Shown: piece after piece, positions 1 through 8,585 of the stretch | Layout: each line of letters opens with the position of its first letter | How positions within the stretch are numbered: the stretch's first letter is position 1 | DNA from: Azotobacter vinelandii CA | GTDB lineage: Bacteria > Pseudomonadota > Gammaproteobacteria > Pseudomonadales > Pseudomonadaceae | Length of the DNA: 64,000 nt | Reading direction: 5' to 3' | Assembly (NCBI RefSeq): GCF_000380335.1 | Contig: NC_021149.1 | Coordinates: 2,160,501 to 2,224,500 of the forward strand | Translations under genes and position numbers: made by a program | Notes under the pieces: generated by a model | Seen by the model: the letters and a program-made list of their open reading frames with translations, nothing else | Told to the model about the DNA's origin: nothing | Databases searched by the model: none

Positions 1-498
1 CTCGTCCTGGACTCGCCCATGCAGATGCTCAGGACGGTGCCGTCGCTGGCGCTGGTGCCCCTGTTCATCCTGTGGTTCGGCATCGGCGAGTTCACCAAGA
101 TCGCCCTGATCGTGATGGGCACGACCTTTCCGGTGTACCTGAACCTGTTCGCCGGCATTCGCAACATCGATCCCAAGCTGGTCGAGGCCGCCAATACCCT
201 GGGCCTGAACCGCCGGGAACTGATCTGGCACGTGATCCTGCCCGGCGCCCTGCCGTCCTTCTTCGTCGGGCTGCGCTACTCGCTGGGCATTTCCTGGCTG
301 GCCCTGGTGTTCGTCGAGCAGATCAACGCTACCGCCGGCATCGGCTTCCTGGCCAGCGATGCGCGGGATTTCATGCGCACCGATGTCATCGTCATCTGCC
401 TGCTCATCTATAGCGTGCTGGGGCTGCTGATCGACGGGTTGATCCGCACCCTCGAACGCTTCGCCCTGGCTTGGCGTCCTTCTTTCGTCGGGAATTGA
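1..498 (+). CDS. ssuC: Aliphatic sulfonate-type ABC transporter permease, 5'-truncated by the window edge
   Basis: This is the C-terminal 165 residues of an inner-membrane ABC permease of the SsuC/TauC/NrtB type; the frame is open to base 1, so the start lies outside the window. Several hydrophobic membrane segments are visible. The EAA loop that docks to the ATPase is clear (EAANTLGLNRREL followed by LPGALPSFFVGLR). It should form the membrane channel for a sulfonate or related organosulfur anion. The stop is 4 bp before the ssuB start, so the two are co-transcribed. The substrate cannot be read from the sequence. Confidence 0.9.
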   Translation, partial: LVLDSPMQMLRTVPSLALVPLFILWFGIGEFTKIALIVMGTTFPVYLNLFAGIRNIDPKLVEAANTLGLNRRELIWHVILPGALPSFFVGLRYSLGISWLALVFVEQINATAGIGFLASDARDFMRTDVIVICLLIYSVLGLLIDGLIRTLERFALAWRPSFVGN

Positions 499-502
499 GC
501 CC

Positions 503-1303
503 ATGACCACCCAGTACCTTTGCGAACGGCCGGCCGTCAGGCTGCAGCAGATCGTCCGCCAGTTCGGCGGCAACCGAGTCATCGACAACCTGGACCTGGA
601 TATCGCTCCCGGCGAGTTCGTCGCGCTGCTCGGGGCGAGCGGTTCCGGCAAGACCACCCTGTTGAGGGCGCTGGCCGGTCTCGACGAGGTCGACGGCGGG
701 CGGCTGGAGGTCCCCGAAGCGCGCGCCGCGGTTTTCCAGGAGCCGCGCCTGATGCCCTGGAAACGCACCTGGAAGAACGTCACCCTAGGGCTGCGCGCGG
801 GCGATGCCAGGCAGAGGGCCATCCAGGCCCTGACCGAGGTGGGGCTGGCCCATCGCCTCGAAGCCTATCCCGGCACCCTGTCGGGCGGCGAGGCGCAGCG
901 GGTCGCCCTGGCGCGCGGGCTGGTCCGGGAGCCGGAACTGCTGCTGCTCGACGAACCCTTCGCCGCCCTGGACGCCCTGACCCGGATCCGCATGCACCGG
1001 CTGATCATCGAACTCTGGCAGACGCACAAGCCCGCCGTGCTGCTGGTGACCCACGATGTCGACGAGGCCATCCTGCTGGCCGACCGGATCATCGTCCTGA
1101 AGGACGGCCGCATCGCCAGGGAGATCCGGGTCGCCCTGGAGAGACCCCGGGACAACGGCCAGCAAGGCTTCAATGCCATCCGCGCGCAACTGCTGGGTCT
1201 GCTCGGCGTGGCCGTGGAGCGCGGGGAGGAGGGCGCGCAGGAGCAGCGGAGCGGTGGCGAGTCCTTTCCGCCTGCCGCCTCCAGGCGGGCGCTGGCCGGA
1301 TAA
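503..1303 (+). CDS. ssuB: Sulfonate-type ABC transporter ATP-binding protein
   Basis: A 266-residue ABC ATPase with Walker A GASGSGKTT (about residues 43-51), Q-loop AVFQEP, signature LSGGEAQRVALARGL, Walker B LLLLDEPFAALD and a switch His in LLVTHDVDEA. The arrangement and the immediately upstream SsuC-like permease make it the energising subunit of a sulfonate importer. It starts 4 bp after the permease stop. It is the last gene of its operon: a strong inverted repeat follows directly. The matching binding protein is probably upstream of the window, although unlinked SsuA-like proteins occur later in the window. Confidence 0.92.
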   Translation: MTTQYLCERPAVRLQQIVRQFGGNRVIDNLDLDIAPGEFVALLGASGSGKTTLLRALAGLDEVDGGRLEVPEARAAVFQEPRLMPWKRTWKNVTLGLRAGDARQRAIQALTEVGLAHRLEAYPGTLSGGEAQRVALARGLVREPELLLLDEPFAALDALTRIRMHRLIIELWQTHKPAVLLVTHDVDEAILLADRIIVLKDGRIAREIRVALERPRDNGQQGFNAIRAQLLGLLGVAVERGEEGAQEQRSGGESFPPAASRRALAG

Positions 1304-1332
1304 CGCTCCCGCGGCACCGGCACGCGGGAGCG
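1304..1332 (+). terminator. Inverted repeat ending the ssu operon
   Basis: A perfect 10-bp stem (CGCTCCCGCG / CGCGGGAGCG) with a 9-nt loop begins directly after the ssuB stop codon. No T-run follows, so it is a GC-rich terminator-like hairpin and not a textbook intrinsic terminator. Confidence 0.55.
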
Positions 1333-1827
1333 CGCTTCGTGCCGCTTCCGTGGCCAGGCTTTCGATGCCGGCCCGGCGCAAGCCGCGTCGCTCCGTGGCC
1401 TGCCCGGCAAGGGGCGGGGACCTGGGGCAGGCCTTGGAGCGCGCGCCTTCGCCGAGCCGCCAAGGCCCGCCGGCCGGATGGCGCACGAGCGCCGTTGCAT
1501 GGCGACGAGTCCGGCCTCTCGTACCGCTCCACCTCGCCGCCCGCCGATCGCCCACCTTTCGAACGTCGCCGTCCGGCAGCGGCTTCCGACCGTTCGCAAA
1601 GCACCGTCCCGCAACTCATGGCCCGCATCGGCGGCACCCGTGCATGGGCCGCGCATCGCGCAAAAAATAATAAAAATTTATTTTCAATAAATAAATATTA
1701 ATTATTTTAATATTGCTAATGGTGATTTCACTGGGATTTCTTATGCAATTAGTCTGCGTCCACGCACCGACCACTGACGTTGTGGAGGTTTCGGAATCAG
1801 GAACTTTGAAGTAAGGAATGACCCTCC
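1333..1827 (+). promoter_or_regulatory. Non-coding spacer with AT-rich promoter island before the TonB-dependent receptor
   Basis: About 330 bp of GC-rich DNA with no convincing gene is followed by an almost pure A/T stretch at about 1661-1725. This stretch most likely carries the promoter of the downstream receptor gene. Similar islands precede other operons of the organosulfur region. The GC-rich part has one 9-bp inverted repeat (1397-1405 / 1425-1433) of unknown meaning. Confidence 0.5.
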
Positions 1828-4398
1828 ATGCCGTACCCATTGCAACGATTTTCCTCCACAGGGGCCGGGGCGGAGCCGCTCCCATCCAGCAGGCGCATGC
1901 CCGAAAGGGAACCCATCGGATTGAAGCTTTCCGGCCTGCTACTGGCGTTCGGCCTGTGCCCGCTGGCGCAGGCCGAAGAGGTCGCGGGCGACACGGCACT
2001 GCAGACGGTGACGGTGACCTCCGGCAGGACGGCGGAAAAGGCACGCAGCAACCAGCGCACCGTGGTCGAGAGCGCGACCCCCATCGATATCATCAACAGC
2101 GAGCAATTGTTGAAGACCGGGCGCGCGGAGTTGTCCGAGGCCATTTCCAAGCTGCTGCCGTCGTTCAACTTCGGCACCAACATCGCCGGCGTCCAATCCA
2201 CGGTGCGGCCGTTGAACAACCGCAGCCTGAACCCGGCCTACACCGTGGTGCTGGTCAACGGCAAGCGCCGCCACAACGGCTCGGTTCCGGCCAGCGGTTC
2301 GACCGACAACAGCGGTCACAACCCGGTGGATATCGACATGATCCCGATCAGCGCCGTCGAGCGCATCGAAGTGCTCAAGGACGGCGCCGGCGTCAAGTAC
2401 GGCGCCGACGGCATCGCCGGAGTCATCAACATCATCCTGCGCTCGGACCCCGCGGGCACGCATATCGGCACGAGTTACGGGCAGCTCTATTCCGGCCGGG
2501 GCGAAACCGCCAAGTTCGAGGGCAACAGCGGTTTCGCCATCGGCGACGACGGCTTCCTGCAGATCTCCCTGGATGCCCGCAAGCGCGGCATGGCCTACTG
2601 GGGCGAAAAGGCCGACCCGGACAACCGCGCCTTCTTCGAGGACGATCGCCAGGCCGCCTGGGACCATGTGCGGGTCAAGAACGGCGATCCCAAGCTCAAG
2701 GCCTACAACTGGGCCTTCAACACCGAATTCGCCCTGGGCGACCTGGCCCGCTTCTATTCCTACGGCACCTATGGCGAACGCCGCAGCGAAGCGCAGAACA
2801 ACATGCGTCCGGCCAACGGCAACGCCTCGATCCCGGAGCTTTTCCCGGATGGCTACTTCCCGCTGAACAACATCGAGAACATCGACTATTCGCTGCTGCT
2901 GGGCGCCAAGGGCGACGCCTCCGGGTGGGACTGGGACCTGAGCACCGTCTACGGGCGCAACCGCAACAGCCACGCCAGCGACCTGACGCTCAACCCCACC
3001 TACGGCCCGGACTCGCCCACCTCGTTCGACGACCTGGCCACCTTCCAGTTCGAGCAGCTCTCGACCAACCTCGATATCAGCCACGGCTTCGAGAAGTTTC
3101 CCCTCCTGAATTTCCCGGTGGATCTGGAAATGGGACTGGAGAACCGCTGGGAGCGTTTCCGCACCTTCGATGGCGACCCGAAGGGCTACAGCGTCGGACC
3201 CTACACCTACTCGCAGTACCTGGCCGATGGGTCCCTGAACCCCCTGTACGCGGCCAATGGCCCTCAGCCCATGGTCGGCGCCCAGGGAGCGGTGACCATC
3301 CGTCCCGAGGACGAGGCGGACGAACAGCGCAACACCTCTTCCCTGTACCTGACCCTCAACCTGCACCCCACCAAGCGCTGGTCCATCGGCCTGGGCGGGC
3401 GCCTGGAACACTTCGACGACATAATGGAGAACGAGAATTTCAGCTTCAGCGTCAATTCCCGCTACGAGCTGACCGATACCCTGGCCGTGCGCGGCAACTT
3501 CGGCACCGGTATCCGGGCGCCTTCCCTGACCCAGATCGGCTACACCGTCTCCGACAACCGTACCGCCTTCAATGCGGAAGGCGTGGTGGTGCCGGCCTTG
3601 CGCCGGACCATCCGGCCGGACTCCGCCCTGGCCGAGGCCCTGGGTGGCAGCGAACTGGAGGCCGAGCGCACCAAGAGCCTGGGCCTGGGCCTGACCTGGC
3701 AGCCGGCGCCGCGCACCAGCGTGACCCTGGACTTCTATGTGATCGATGTGGACGACCGCATCGCCCTGACCGAGAACCTCTACGACCGCTCCGGCGGCAA
3801 CGGCGGGATGGGAGACATCCTGGCCGCCTACGGTCTGGAACGCACCGACTGGATCAACTTCTACACCAACGCCTTCGACACCCGTACCCGCGGGCTGGAC
3901 CTGGTGGCTGACCACACCACCGACTTCGGCAGGTTCGGCGAGGTGCGCTGGACCCTGGGCTTCAACTGGAACAACACCACCATCCGCAGCCGCAAGAGCA
4001 GCACGCCCGCCGGGCTGGGGTCCGGGATCGAACTGGTCGGCCATGCCGCCGAAGGCACCCTGGTATCGGCCATGCCCCACACCAAGACCATGCTGGGCGC
4101 CAACTGGTCGATCAGGGACTTTCTGGTCAACCTGATGGTCACCCGCTACGGCTCGGTGGAAACCTGGCAGCAGAACGAGGCCCAGGATCGCACCTTCGGC
4201 CACAAGTGGATCACCGACCTGGACATTTCCTACACCCTGTTCGACAGCCTGACCCTCAGCCTGGGCGGGAACAATATCTTCGACGTCCGTCCCGACAAGA
4301 ACGGCGTCCACCAGGCGATCGGCGGTCCCGAGTACGGGAATCCGCCTTTCCACCCCGGCGGCGGTGCCTGGTACACGAAACTCGCGTACGACTTTTGA
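1828..4398 (+). CDS. TonB-dependent outer-membrane receptor
   Basis: An 856-residue TonB-dependent receptor. After a signal peptide ending at about residue 49 (LAQA|EE) comes a TonB-box-like TVTVTS, a plug domain with the typical ISAVERIEVLKDGAGVKYG and GIAGVINI motifs, and a long beta-barrel ending in an aromatic residue (AYDF). It should import a scarce ligand across the outer membrane with energy from TonB/ExbBD. The next gene encodes a sulfonate-type binding protein, so an organosulfur ligand is inferred. The start is uncertain: the ATG at 1828 has AAGGA 10 bp upstream, but the ATG at 1897 or the TTG at 1921 would give a cleaner signal peptide. Confidence 0.9.
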   Translation: MPYPLQRFSSTGAGAEPLPSSRRMPEREPIGLKLSGLLLAFGLCPLAQAEEVAGDTALQTVTVTSGRTAEKARSNQRTVVESATPIDIINSEQLLKTGRAELSEAISKLLPSFNFGTNIAGVQSTVRPLNNRSLNPAYTVVLVNGKRRHNGSVPASGSTDNSGHNPVDIDMIPISAVERIEVLKDGAGVKYGADGIAGVINIILRSDPAGTHIGTSYGQLYSGRGETAKFEGNSGFAIGDDGFLQISLDARKRGMAYWGEKADPDNRAFFEDDRQAAWDHVRVKNGDPKLKAYNWAFNTEFALGDLARFYSYGTYGERRSEAQNNMRPANGNASIPELFPDGYFPLNNIENIDYSLLLGAKGDASGWDWDLSTVYGRNRNSHASDLTLNPTYGPDSPTSFDDLATFQFEQLSTNLDISHGFEKFPLLNFPVDLEMGLENRWERFRTFDGDPKGYSVGPYTYSQYLADGSLNPLYAANGPQPMVGAQGAVTIRPEDEADEQRNTSSLYLTLNLHPTKRWSIGLGGRLEHFDDIMENENFSFSVNSRYELTDTLAVRGNFGTGIRAPSLTQIGYTVSDNRTAFNAEGVVVPALRRTIRPDSALAEALGGSELEAERTKSLGLGLTWQPAPRTSVTLDFYVIDVDDRIALTENLYDRSGGNGGMGDILAAYGLERTDWINFYTNAFDTRTRGLDLVADHTTDFGRFGEVRWTLGFNWNNTTIRSRKSSTPAGLGSGIELVGHAAEGTLVSAMPHTKTMLGANWSIRDFLVNLMVTRYGSVETWQQNEAQDRTFGHKWITDLDISYTLFDSLTLSLGGNNIFDVRPDKNGVHQAIGGPEYGNPPFHPGGGAWYTKLAYDF

Positions 4399-4459
4399 GC
4401 GGCGTCGGCCGGCCGATGCGGCGTCGCGTTTTCCCGGTAACGAAGAGAGAGGGCAGGCA

Positions 4460-5446
4460 ATGCCGGATGAATATCCTTCGATGAATCGCCGTCGCATCCT
4501 GTTGACGGGAAGCCTGCTGGCGGGGGCGGCGCTGGCGAGCCGCTGGGGCGTGGCCGCGAGCGGCCCGCTGGATCTGTCCCGCACCCGGTTGGGGGTCGGT
4601 ACCTACAAGGGCGCCGCGCCTTCCTTTTTCGAGGAAGCCGGTGTGGCGCCGCCTCCCTATGAAGTCAGCTACGCGGAACTGGCCGGCGGCAATCTGATCG
4701 TCGAGGCACTGGCCGCCGGCAGCCTGGATGTCGGCAGCATGAGCGAAATCCCGCCAGTGTTCGCCATCCGGAGCCGGGCGCCCATCAAGCTGATCGCCGT
4801 GCTGCGTGGCGACGTGAACAATCAGGTCTTCCTGGTGCCGCGGGGCTCCGGCATCCGGGAGATCGCCGAACTGAAGGGCAAGCGCGTCGGCTTCGTGCGT
4901 TCGACGACGTCCCACTACTTCCTGATCAAGGCCTTGAAGGAGCAGGGCCTGAGCCTGGCCGACATCGAGCCGGTGGGGCTGACGCCGCAGGACGGCTTTT
5001 CCGCCTTCCAGAGCGGACAACTGGATGCCTGGGTGATTTATGGCATCCATATCCAGATCGCGCTCGCCAGGACCGGCGCGCGCATCATCAAGACCGCGCT
5101 GGGTTATCTGTCGGGCAATTACGTGATCGCCGCCCGCGCCGAATCCCTGAAGGACCCCTACCGGGTCGCGGCGATCAAGGATTATCTGGCGCGGGAACAG
5201 CAGGTATGGGACTGGGTGCAGGCCAACCCGGAGCGCTGGGCGAAGAAAAGCGCGGCGATCACCGGCATCGACGCTTCCCTGTTCATGGATCAGTTCCGGG
5301 CACACAGCGAGCCTTATCGCATGGTTCCCGTCGACGACGCGGCGATCGCTTCCCAGCAGGAGGTGGCGGATCTGTTCCACGAGGCCGGCGTACTGGACCA
5401 GCGGCTGGATGTCGCCCCCCTGTGGACCAGGGACGTCTGGCCCTAA
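4460..5446 (+). CDS. ABC transporter substrate-binding protein, SsuA/TauA type, with Tat-like signal
   Basis: A 328-residue periplasmic binding protein of the aliphatic sulfonate/nitrate type (SsuA-TauA-NrtA). The N-terminus has a twin-arginine-like signal (MNRRRILLTGSLL) before a hydrophobic stretch. Family landmarks include AELAGGNLIVEALAAGSLDVG and LKGKRVGFVRSTTSHYF. The ATG at 4460 is preceded by AGAGAGAGGG and chosen over upstream in-frame codons that would overlap the receptor. It lies 61 bp behind the receptor, probably in one operon. No permease or ATPase follows, so it presumably works with a transporter encoded elsewhere, possibly the SsuBC at the window start. Confidence 0.87.
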   Translation: MPDEYPSMNRRRILLTGSLLAGAALASRWGVAASGPLDLSRTRLGVGTYKGAAPSFFEEAGVAPPPYEVSYAELAGGNLIVEALAAGSLDVGSMSEIPPVFAIRSRAPIKLIAVLRGDVNNQVFLVPRGSGIREIAELKGKRVGFVRSTTSHYFLIKALKEQGLSLADIEPVGLTPQDGFSAFQSGQLDAWVIYGIHIQIALARTGARIIKTALGYLSGNYVIAARAESLKDPYRVAAIKDYLAREQQVWDWVQANPERWAKKSAAITGIDASLFMDQFRAHSEPYRMVPVDDAAIASQQEVADLFHEAGVLDQRLDVAPLWTRDVWP

Positions 5447-5788
5447 GGCGCTTTTCGGGTGAGCTCGTCGGCGATCGTCAATGGCGTAATCATCATTTAT
5501 TTATAGCCAAAAATAATTTCACACATATTTTTTATAGTAATAACGTTGATCCAGGCCGACCCCATTCCCGGTGGAGGCGAACCTCGCCGATTCGTCCGAA
5601 GAGGCCCCCGTGTGCGACCCCGCCCGGCCATGACAGGGTGGCGGCACGCTCGCCCCGGGGGAATGCCTCGGTCGGGGAAGTGCCTGGGCGAAGCCGCAGG
5701 CCATGACCGTTTCCAGCCTGCAGCCTCCTTGAGCCGAGACCGACTGCTTTGGCCGATATCGGTTGTTTTCGATGACGGAGAAATAGCT
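5447..5788 (+). promoter_or_regulatory. Spacer with AT-rich promoter island before the first NtaA/DmoA-type monooxygenase
   Basis: The stretch at about 5485-5545 is strongly A/T-rich (ATTTATTTATAG, ATATTTTTTATAG) inside GC-rich DNA and is the likely promoter of the monooxygenase starting at 5789. The rest (5550-5770) shows no convincing gene, though an open frame runs through it. Confidence 0.5.
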
Positions 5789-7114
5789 ATGGGTGGCCCG
5801 AGGCAACTCAAACTGGGTGCGATCATTCACGGTGTCGGCCACGGCTGGGGCGATTGGCGCCATCCGGATGCCGTGGCCGATGCCAGTGTCAATTTCCGTT
5901 TCTACCGGCAGCAGGCGCAACTGGCCGAGGCGGGCAGGTTCGATTTCCTGTTCATCGCCGACAGCCTGCACATCCACGAGAAATCCAGCCCGCACTACCT
6001 CAACCGCTTCGAACCCCTGACCATCCTTTCCGCGCTGGCCACCGTGACCGAGCACATCGGCCTGGTCGGCACCGCCACGGTCAGCTACACGGAGCCCTTC
6101 AACCTGGCCCGCCAGTTCGCCTCGCTCGACCATATCAGCGGCGGGCGGGCCGGCTGGAACGTGGTGACCTCCTGGCTGTCCGGCACGGCCGACAACTTCG
6201 GCCGGCCCGAACACGCGCCGCACGACCTGCGCTACCGGATCGCCAGGGAGCACCTCAACGTGGTCAAGGGCCTGTGGGACTCCTGGGAGGACGATGCCTT
6301 CGTCCGCGACAAGGCGAGCGGCAAATTCTTCGATCCCGACAGGCTGCATGCGCTCAACCACCAGGGCGAGTTCTTTTCCGTCAAGGGGCCCTTGAACATC
6401 GCCCGTTCGCCCCAGGGACAACCGGTCATCTTCCAGGCCGGCAGCTCGGAGGAGGGGCGCAACTTCGCGGCGCAGAACGCCGATGCGATCTTCGTCAATC
6501 CGGAGTCTTTCGACGAAGCGCTCGCCTATTATCGGGACATCAAGACGCGCACGGCCCAATACGGCCGGGACCCGCAGAAGCTGTCGATCCTGCCGGGCAT
6601 CCGGCCGATCGTCGGACGCGACCCGGCCGAGGTCGAGCGGCGTTACCGGCAGGCCGTCGACCTGGTGTCCATCGAGGATGCCCTCGTCGCGCTGGGGCGT
6701 CCCTTCAACGATCACGATTTCTCGCGATATCCCCTCGACGAGCCCTTCCCCGAACTGGGCGATATCGGCAGGGACAGCCAGCAGGGCGAGTCCAACCACA
6801 TCAAGCGGGTGGCCAGGGAGGAGGGACTCAGCCTGCGCGAGGCCGCCCTGCGCTTTTCCCGGCCGAACCGGGCGTTCGTCGGTACGCCGGAGCAGATCGC
6901 CGACACTTTGCAGCACTGGTTCGAGAAGGGCGCGGCGGACGGTTTCACCATCGGTTCGCTGCTGCCCGACAGCCTGCAGTCCTTCACCGAGCTGGTGGTG
7001 CCGGTTCTGCAGGCGCGCGGCCTGTTCCGCCGGGAATACGCCGGCCATACCCTGCGCGACAACCTGGGCCTGGACGTGCCCGTCAACCGCTATAGTGCGA
7101 GACGCCTGGCGTGA
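5789..7114 (+). CDS. LLM-class flavin-dependent monooxygenase, NtaA/DmoA/DszA type
   Basis: A 441-residue two-component FMN monooxygenase of the bacterial luciferase-like family, NtaA/SnaA/DszA/DmoA branch. The N-terminal [28 protein letters not shown] and [17 protein letters not shown] motifs are characteristic, as is the C-terminal [18 protein letters not shown]. Such enzymes use FMNH2 from a separate reductase to oxidise sulfur- or nitrogen-containing carbon compounds. It is a close paralogue of the gene at 24888-26219. The ATG at 5789 with GGAG 8-9 bp upstream is preferred over the much longer open frame starting at 5546. The exact substrate is unknown; an organosulfur compound is inferred from context. 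Confidence 0.9.
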   Translation: MGGPRQLKLGAIIHGVGHGWGDWRHPDAVADASVNFRFYRQQAQLAEAGRFDFLFIADSLHIHEKSSPHYLNRFEPLTILSALATVTEHIGLVGTATVSYTEPFNLARQFASLDHISGGRAGWNVVTSWLSGTADNFGRPEHAPHDLRYRIAREHLNVVKGLWDSWEDDAFVRDKASGKFFDPDRLHALNHQGEFFSVKGPLNIARSPQGQPVIFQAGSSEEGRNFAAQNADAIFVNPESFDEALAYYRDIKTRTAQYGRDPQKLSILPGIRPIVGRDPAEVERRYRQAVDLVSIEDALVALGRPFNDHDFSRYPLDEPFPELGDIGRDSQQGESNHIKRVAREEGLSLREAALRFSRPNRAFVGTPEQIADTLQHWFEKGAADGFTIGSLLPDSLQSFTELVVPVLQARGLFRREYAGHTLRDNLGLDVPVNRYSARRLA

Positions 7115-7238
7115 GGCCCCGGCCGGCGCCTACCATCTTCCGCCCGCGGCGGCCGGCCATCCTGTCGCACTGGCCTGGCAAGAGGATTGGAATTATCATT
7201 TTTATACATTTTCCATTTCCTCATTATGTTCATACCGA
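7115..7238 (+). promoter_or_regulatory. AT-rich promoter region before the LysR-type regulator
   Basis: The last 50 bp before the regulator (7186-7238) are A/T-rich (ATTATCATTTTTATACATTTT) in contrast to the flanks. This is the likely promoter of the regulator gene. Confidence 0.45.
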
Positions 7239-8132
7239 ATGAAGCTTGATGACATAACGGCCTTCATGTCGGCAGTCCGCTGCCAGTCGATCATCCACGC
7301 CGCGGAGTCGTTGCAGTTGACCCAGCCGGCGATCACCCGGCGCATCCAGAATCTCGAGCACGACCTGGGGGTCGAATTGCTCGACCGCAACACCAAGCCG
7401 CTCAAGCCGACCGTCATCGGCTTGCGCGTCTACAAGCAATGCCTGGCGATCCTGCGCGAGATGGAAAACCTGCGCGAACTGGTGGCCAGCGACCGGCTGC
7501 CCAGCGGCATGTTGCGCATCGGCGTTCCGCAGACCCTGAGCGATGCCGTGCTGCCGCATGCCTTCAAGCAGTTGAAGGCGGCCTATCCGGACCTGAACAC
7601 CCAGGTATCCACGGATTGGGGAAGCCATCTGCTCAGTGGCATCGAAAAGGACGAACTGGATGCGGCCGTCGCGTTCTTTCCATCCCGCAAGGTGTTCTCC
7701 GGCAGCGTGGTGGCCAACAGCCTCGGCAGCATGAACCTGCTGGTGGTCTGCGCGAAGGATCAGGCGCCCAAGCGTCCCTGCAGGCTGGTCGACTGCTACC
7801 AGAACGGCTGGGTATTGAATCCCGACGGTTGCGGCTTTCGCTCCAGCCTGCAGCACACCCTGATGGAGCAGGGGCTCGAACTGCGGGTCAACCTGGAAAC
7901 CTTCGGCGTCGAGCTGCAACTGGGCCTGGTCGCCGACGGCCTGGGCCTGGGGCTGGTTCCCGGACCGCTGCTGGAGCGCAGCGCCCATTACGAGCGGCTG
8001 GCCGTGGTGAGTCTCAAGGATTTCAAGCCGACGATCGACCTGTGGCTGTTGCAGCCGCGCTTTCTGGGCAACCTGCAGGGGCCCGTCGACTTTTTCCGGA
8101 AACTGATCGGCCAGACGCTGAATTTTCTCTGA
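7239..8132 (+). CDS. LysR-family transcriptional regulator
   Basis: A 297-residue LysR-type regulator. The winged helix-turn-helix is at residues 1-60 (AAESLQLTQPAITRRIQNLEHDLGVELLDRN), followed by the two-lobed inducer-binding domain, with LPSGMLRIGVPQTLSDAVLP at its beginning. It lies just downstream of and in the same direction as an FMN monooxygenase and points towards a convergent TonB/ExbBD operon, so control of one of the neighbouring sulfur operons is likely. The ATG at 7239 begins the family-typical MKLDDITAF; no strong ribosome binding site is visible. The effector is unknown. Confidence 0.9.
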   Translation: MKLDDITAFMSAVRCQSIIHAAESLQLTQPAITRRIQNLEHDLGVELLDRNTKPLKPTVIGLRVYKQCLAILREMENLRELVASDRLPSGMLRIGVPQTLSDAVLPHAFKQLKAAYPDLNTQVSTDWGSHLLSGIEKDELDAAVAFFPSRKVFSGSVVANSLGSMNLLVVCAKDQAPKRPCRLVDCYQNGWVLNPDGCGFRSSLQHTLMEQGLELRVNLETFGVELQLGLVADGLGLGLVPGPLLERSAHYERLAVVSLKDFKPTIDLWLLQPRFLGNLQGPVDFFRKLIGQTLNFL

Positions 8133-8142
8133 TCAAAACCAG

Positions 8143-8173
8143 GCCGCCCTTTCCCTGCCGGGAAAGAGGCGGC
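8143..8173 (-). terminator. Bidirectional intrinsic terminator between lysR and exbD
   Basis: A long hairpin has GCCGCC plus CTTTCCC paired to GGGAAAG plus GGCGGC, with a 4-nt loop and a single bulged A. On the minus strand it is followed by CTGGTTTT, fitting termination of the exbD operon. It can also stop the convergent lysR transcript. Confidence 0.75.
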
Positions 8174-8183
8174 TCGACGCCCG

Positions 8184-8585
8184 TTAGCGCGCCGTAATGA
8201 CGGCGAGCTTGGTGATCCCCGCCCGCTCGATGGCGGCCATGGCCCTGGCCACCACGCCGTAGTCCACCTGGTCGTCGGCCTGCAACTGCACGCGCAGCTC
8301 GGCATCCGCAGCCTTGGCCGCCTGCAGGTTGCTTTCCAGCAGGTCGGGCTGGATCTCGTCCTTGTTGATGAACAGCTTGCCGCTGCCGTCGATGCTCACC
8401 ACCAGCGGGTCCTTGGTGTCCGGCGGGGCGACCGCCTCGGTCTTGGGCAGGTTGATGGGGATGCTGTTGGTCAGCATCGGCGCGGTGACGATGAACACCA
8501 CCAGCAGCACCAGCATCACGTCGACCAGCGGCGTGACGTTCATCTCGCTGAGGACTTCGTCGCTTTCCTGGGTCGAGAAGGCCAT
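8184..8585 (-). CDS. exbD: Biopolymer transport protein ExbD (copy 1)
   Basis: A 133-residue ExbD: short cytoplasmic N-terminus, one membrane helix (VDVMLVLLVVFIVTAPML) carrying the essential Asp of the proton path, and a periplasmic domain. It starts 1 bp after the exbB stop, which overrides the longer open frame that would overlap exbB. With ExbB it converts proton motive force into TonB motion. Its protein is identical to copy 2 at 19319-19720, and the DNA is the same except near the 3' end, where the last codons are synonymous. It is the last gene of a leftward tonB-exbB-exbD set. Confidence 0.95.
   Translation of the reverse strand: MAFSTQESDEVLSEMNVTPLVDVMLVLLVVFIVTAPMLTNSIPINLPKTEAVAPPDTKDPLVVSIDGSGKLFINKDEIQPDLLESNLQAAKAADAELRVQLQADDQVDYGVVARAMAAIERAGITKLAVITAR

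Noticed and set aside
1397-1433. A 9-bp inverted repeat (GGCCTGCCC / GGGCAGGCC) downstream of ssuB
   Set aside because: The arms are far from any gene end and a better terminator hairpin lies directly after ssuB. Such repeats occur by chance in GC-rich DNA.
1661-1725. AT-rich islands considered as replication origins or attachment sites
   Set aside because: No DnaA boxes, iterons or integrase genes are nearby, and the islands recur in front of operons, so promoters explain them better.
1939-4584. An 881-codon open frame on the minus strand
   Set aside because: It is antisense to the TonB-dependent receptor and its translation is low-complexity Gly/Val/Ala/Asp-rich, typical of the shadow of a GC-rich gene.
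5546-5788. A possible 81-residue N-terminal extension of the monooxygenase at 5789
   Set aside because: The extension is Arg/Pro-rich and unlike the family N-terminus, while ATG 5789 has a proper Shine-Dalgarno and starts at the conserved region.
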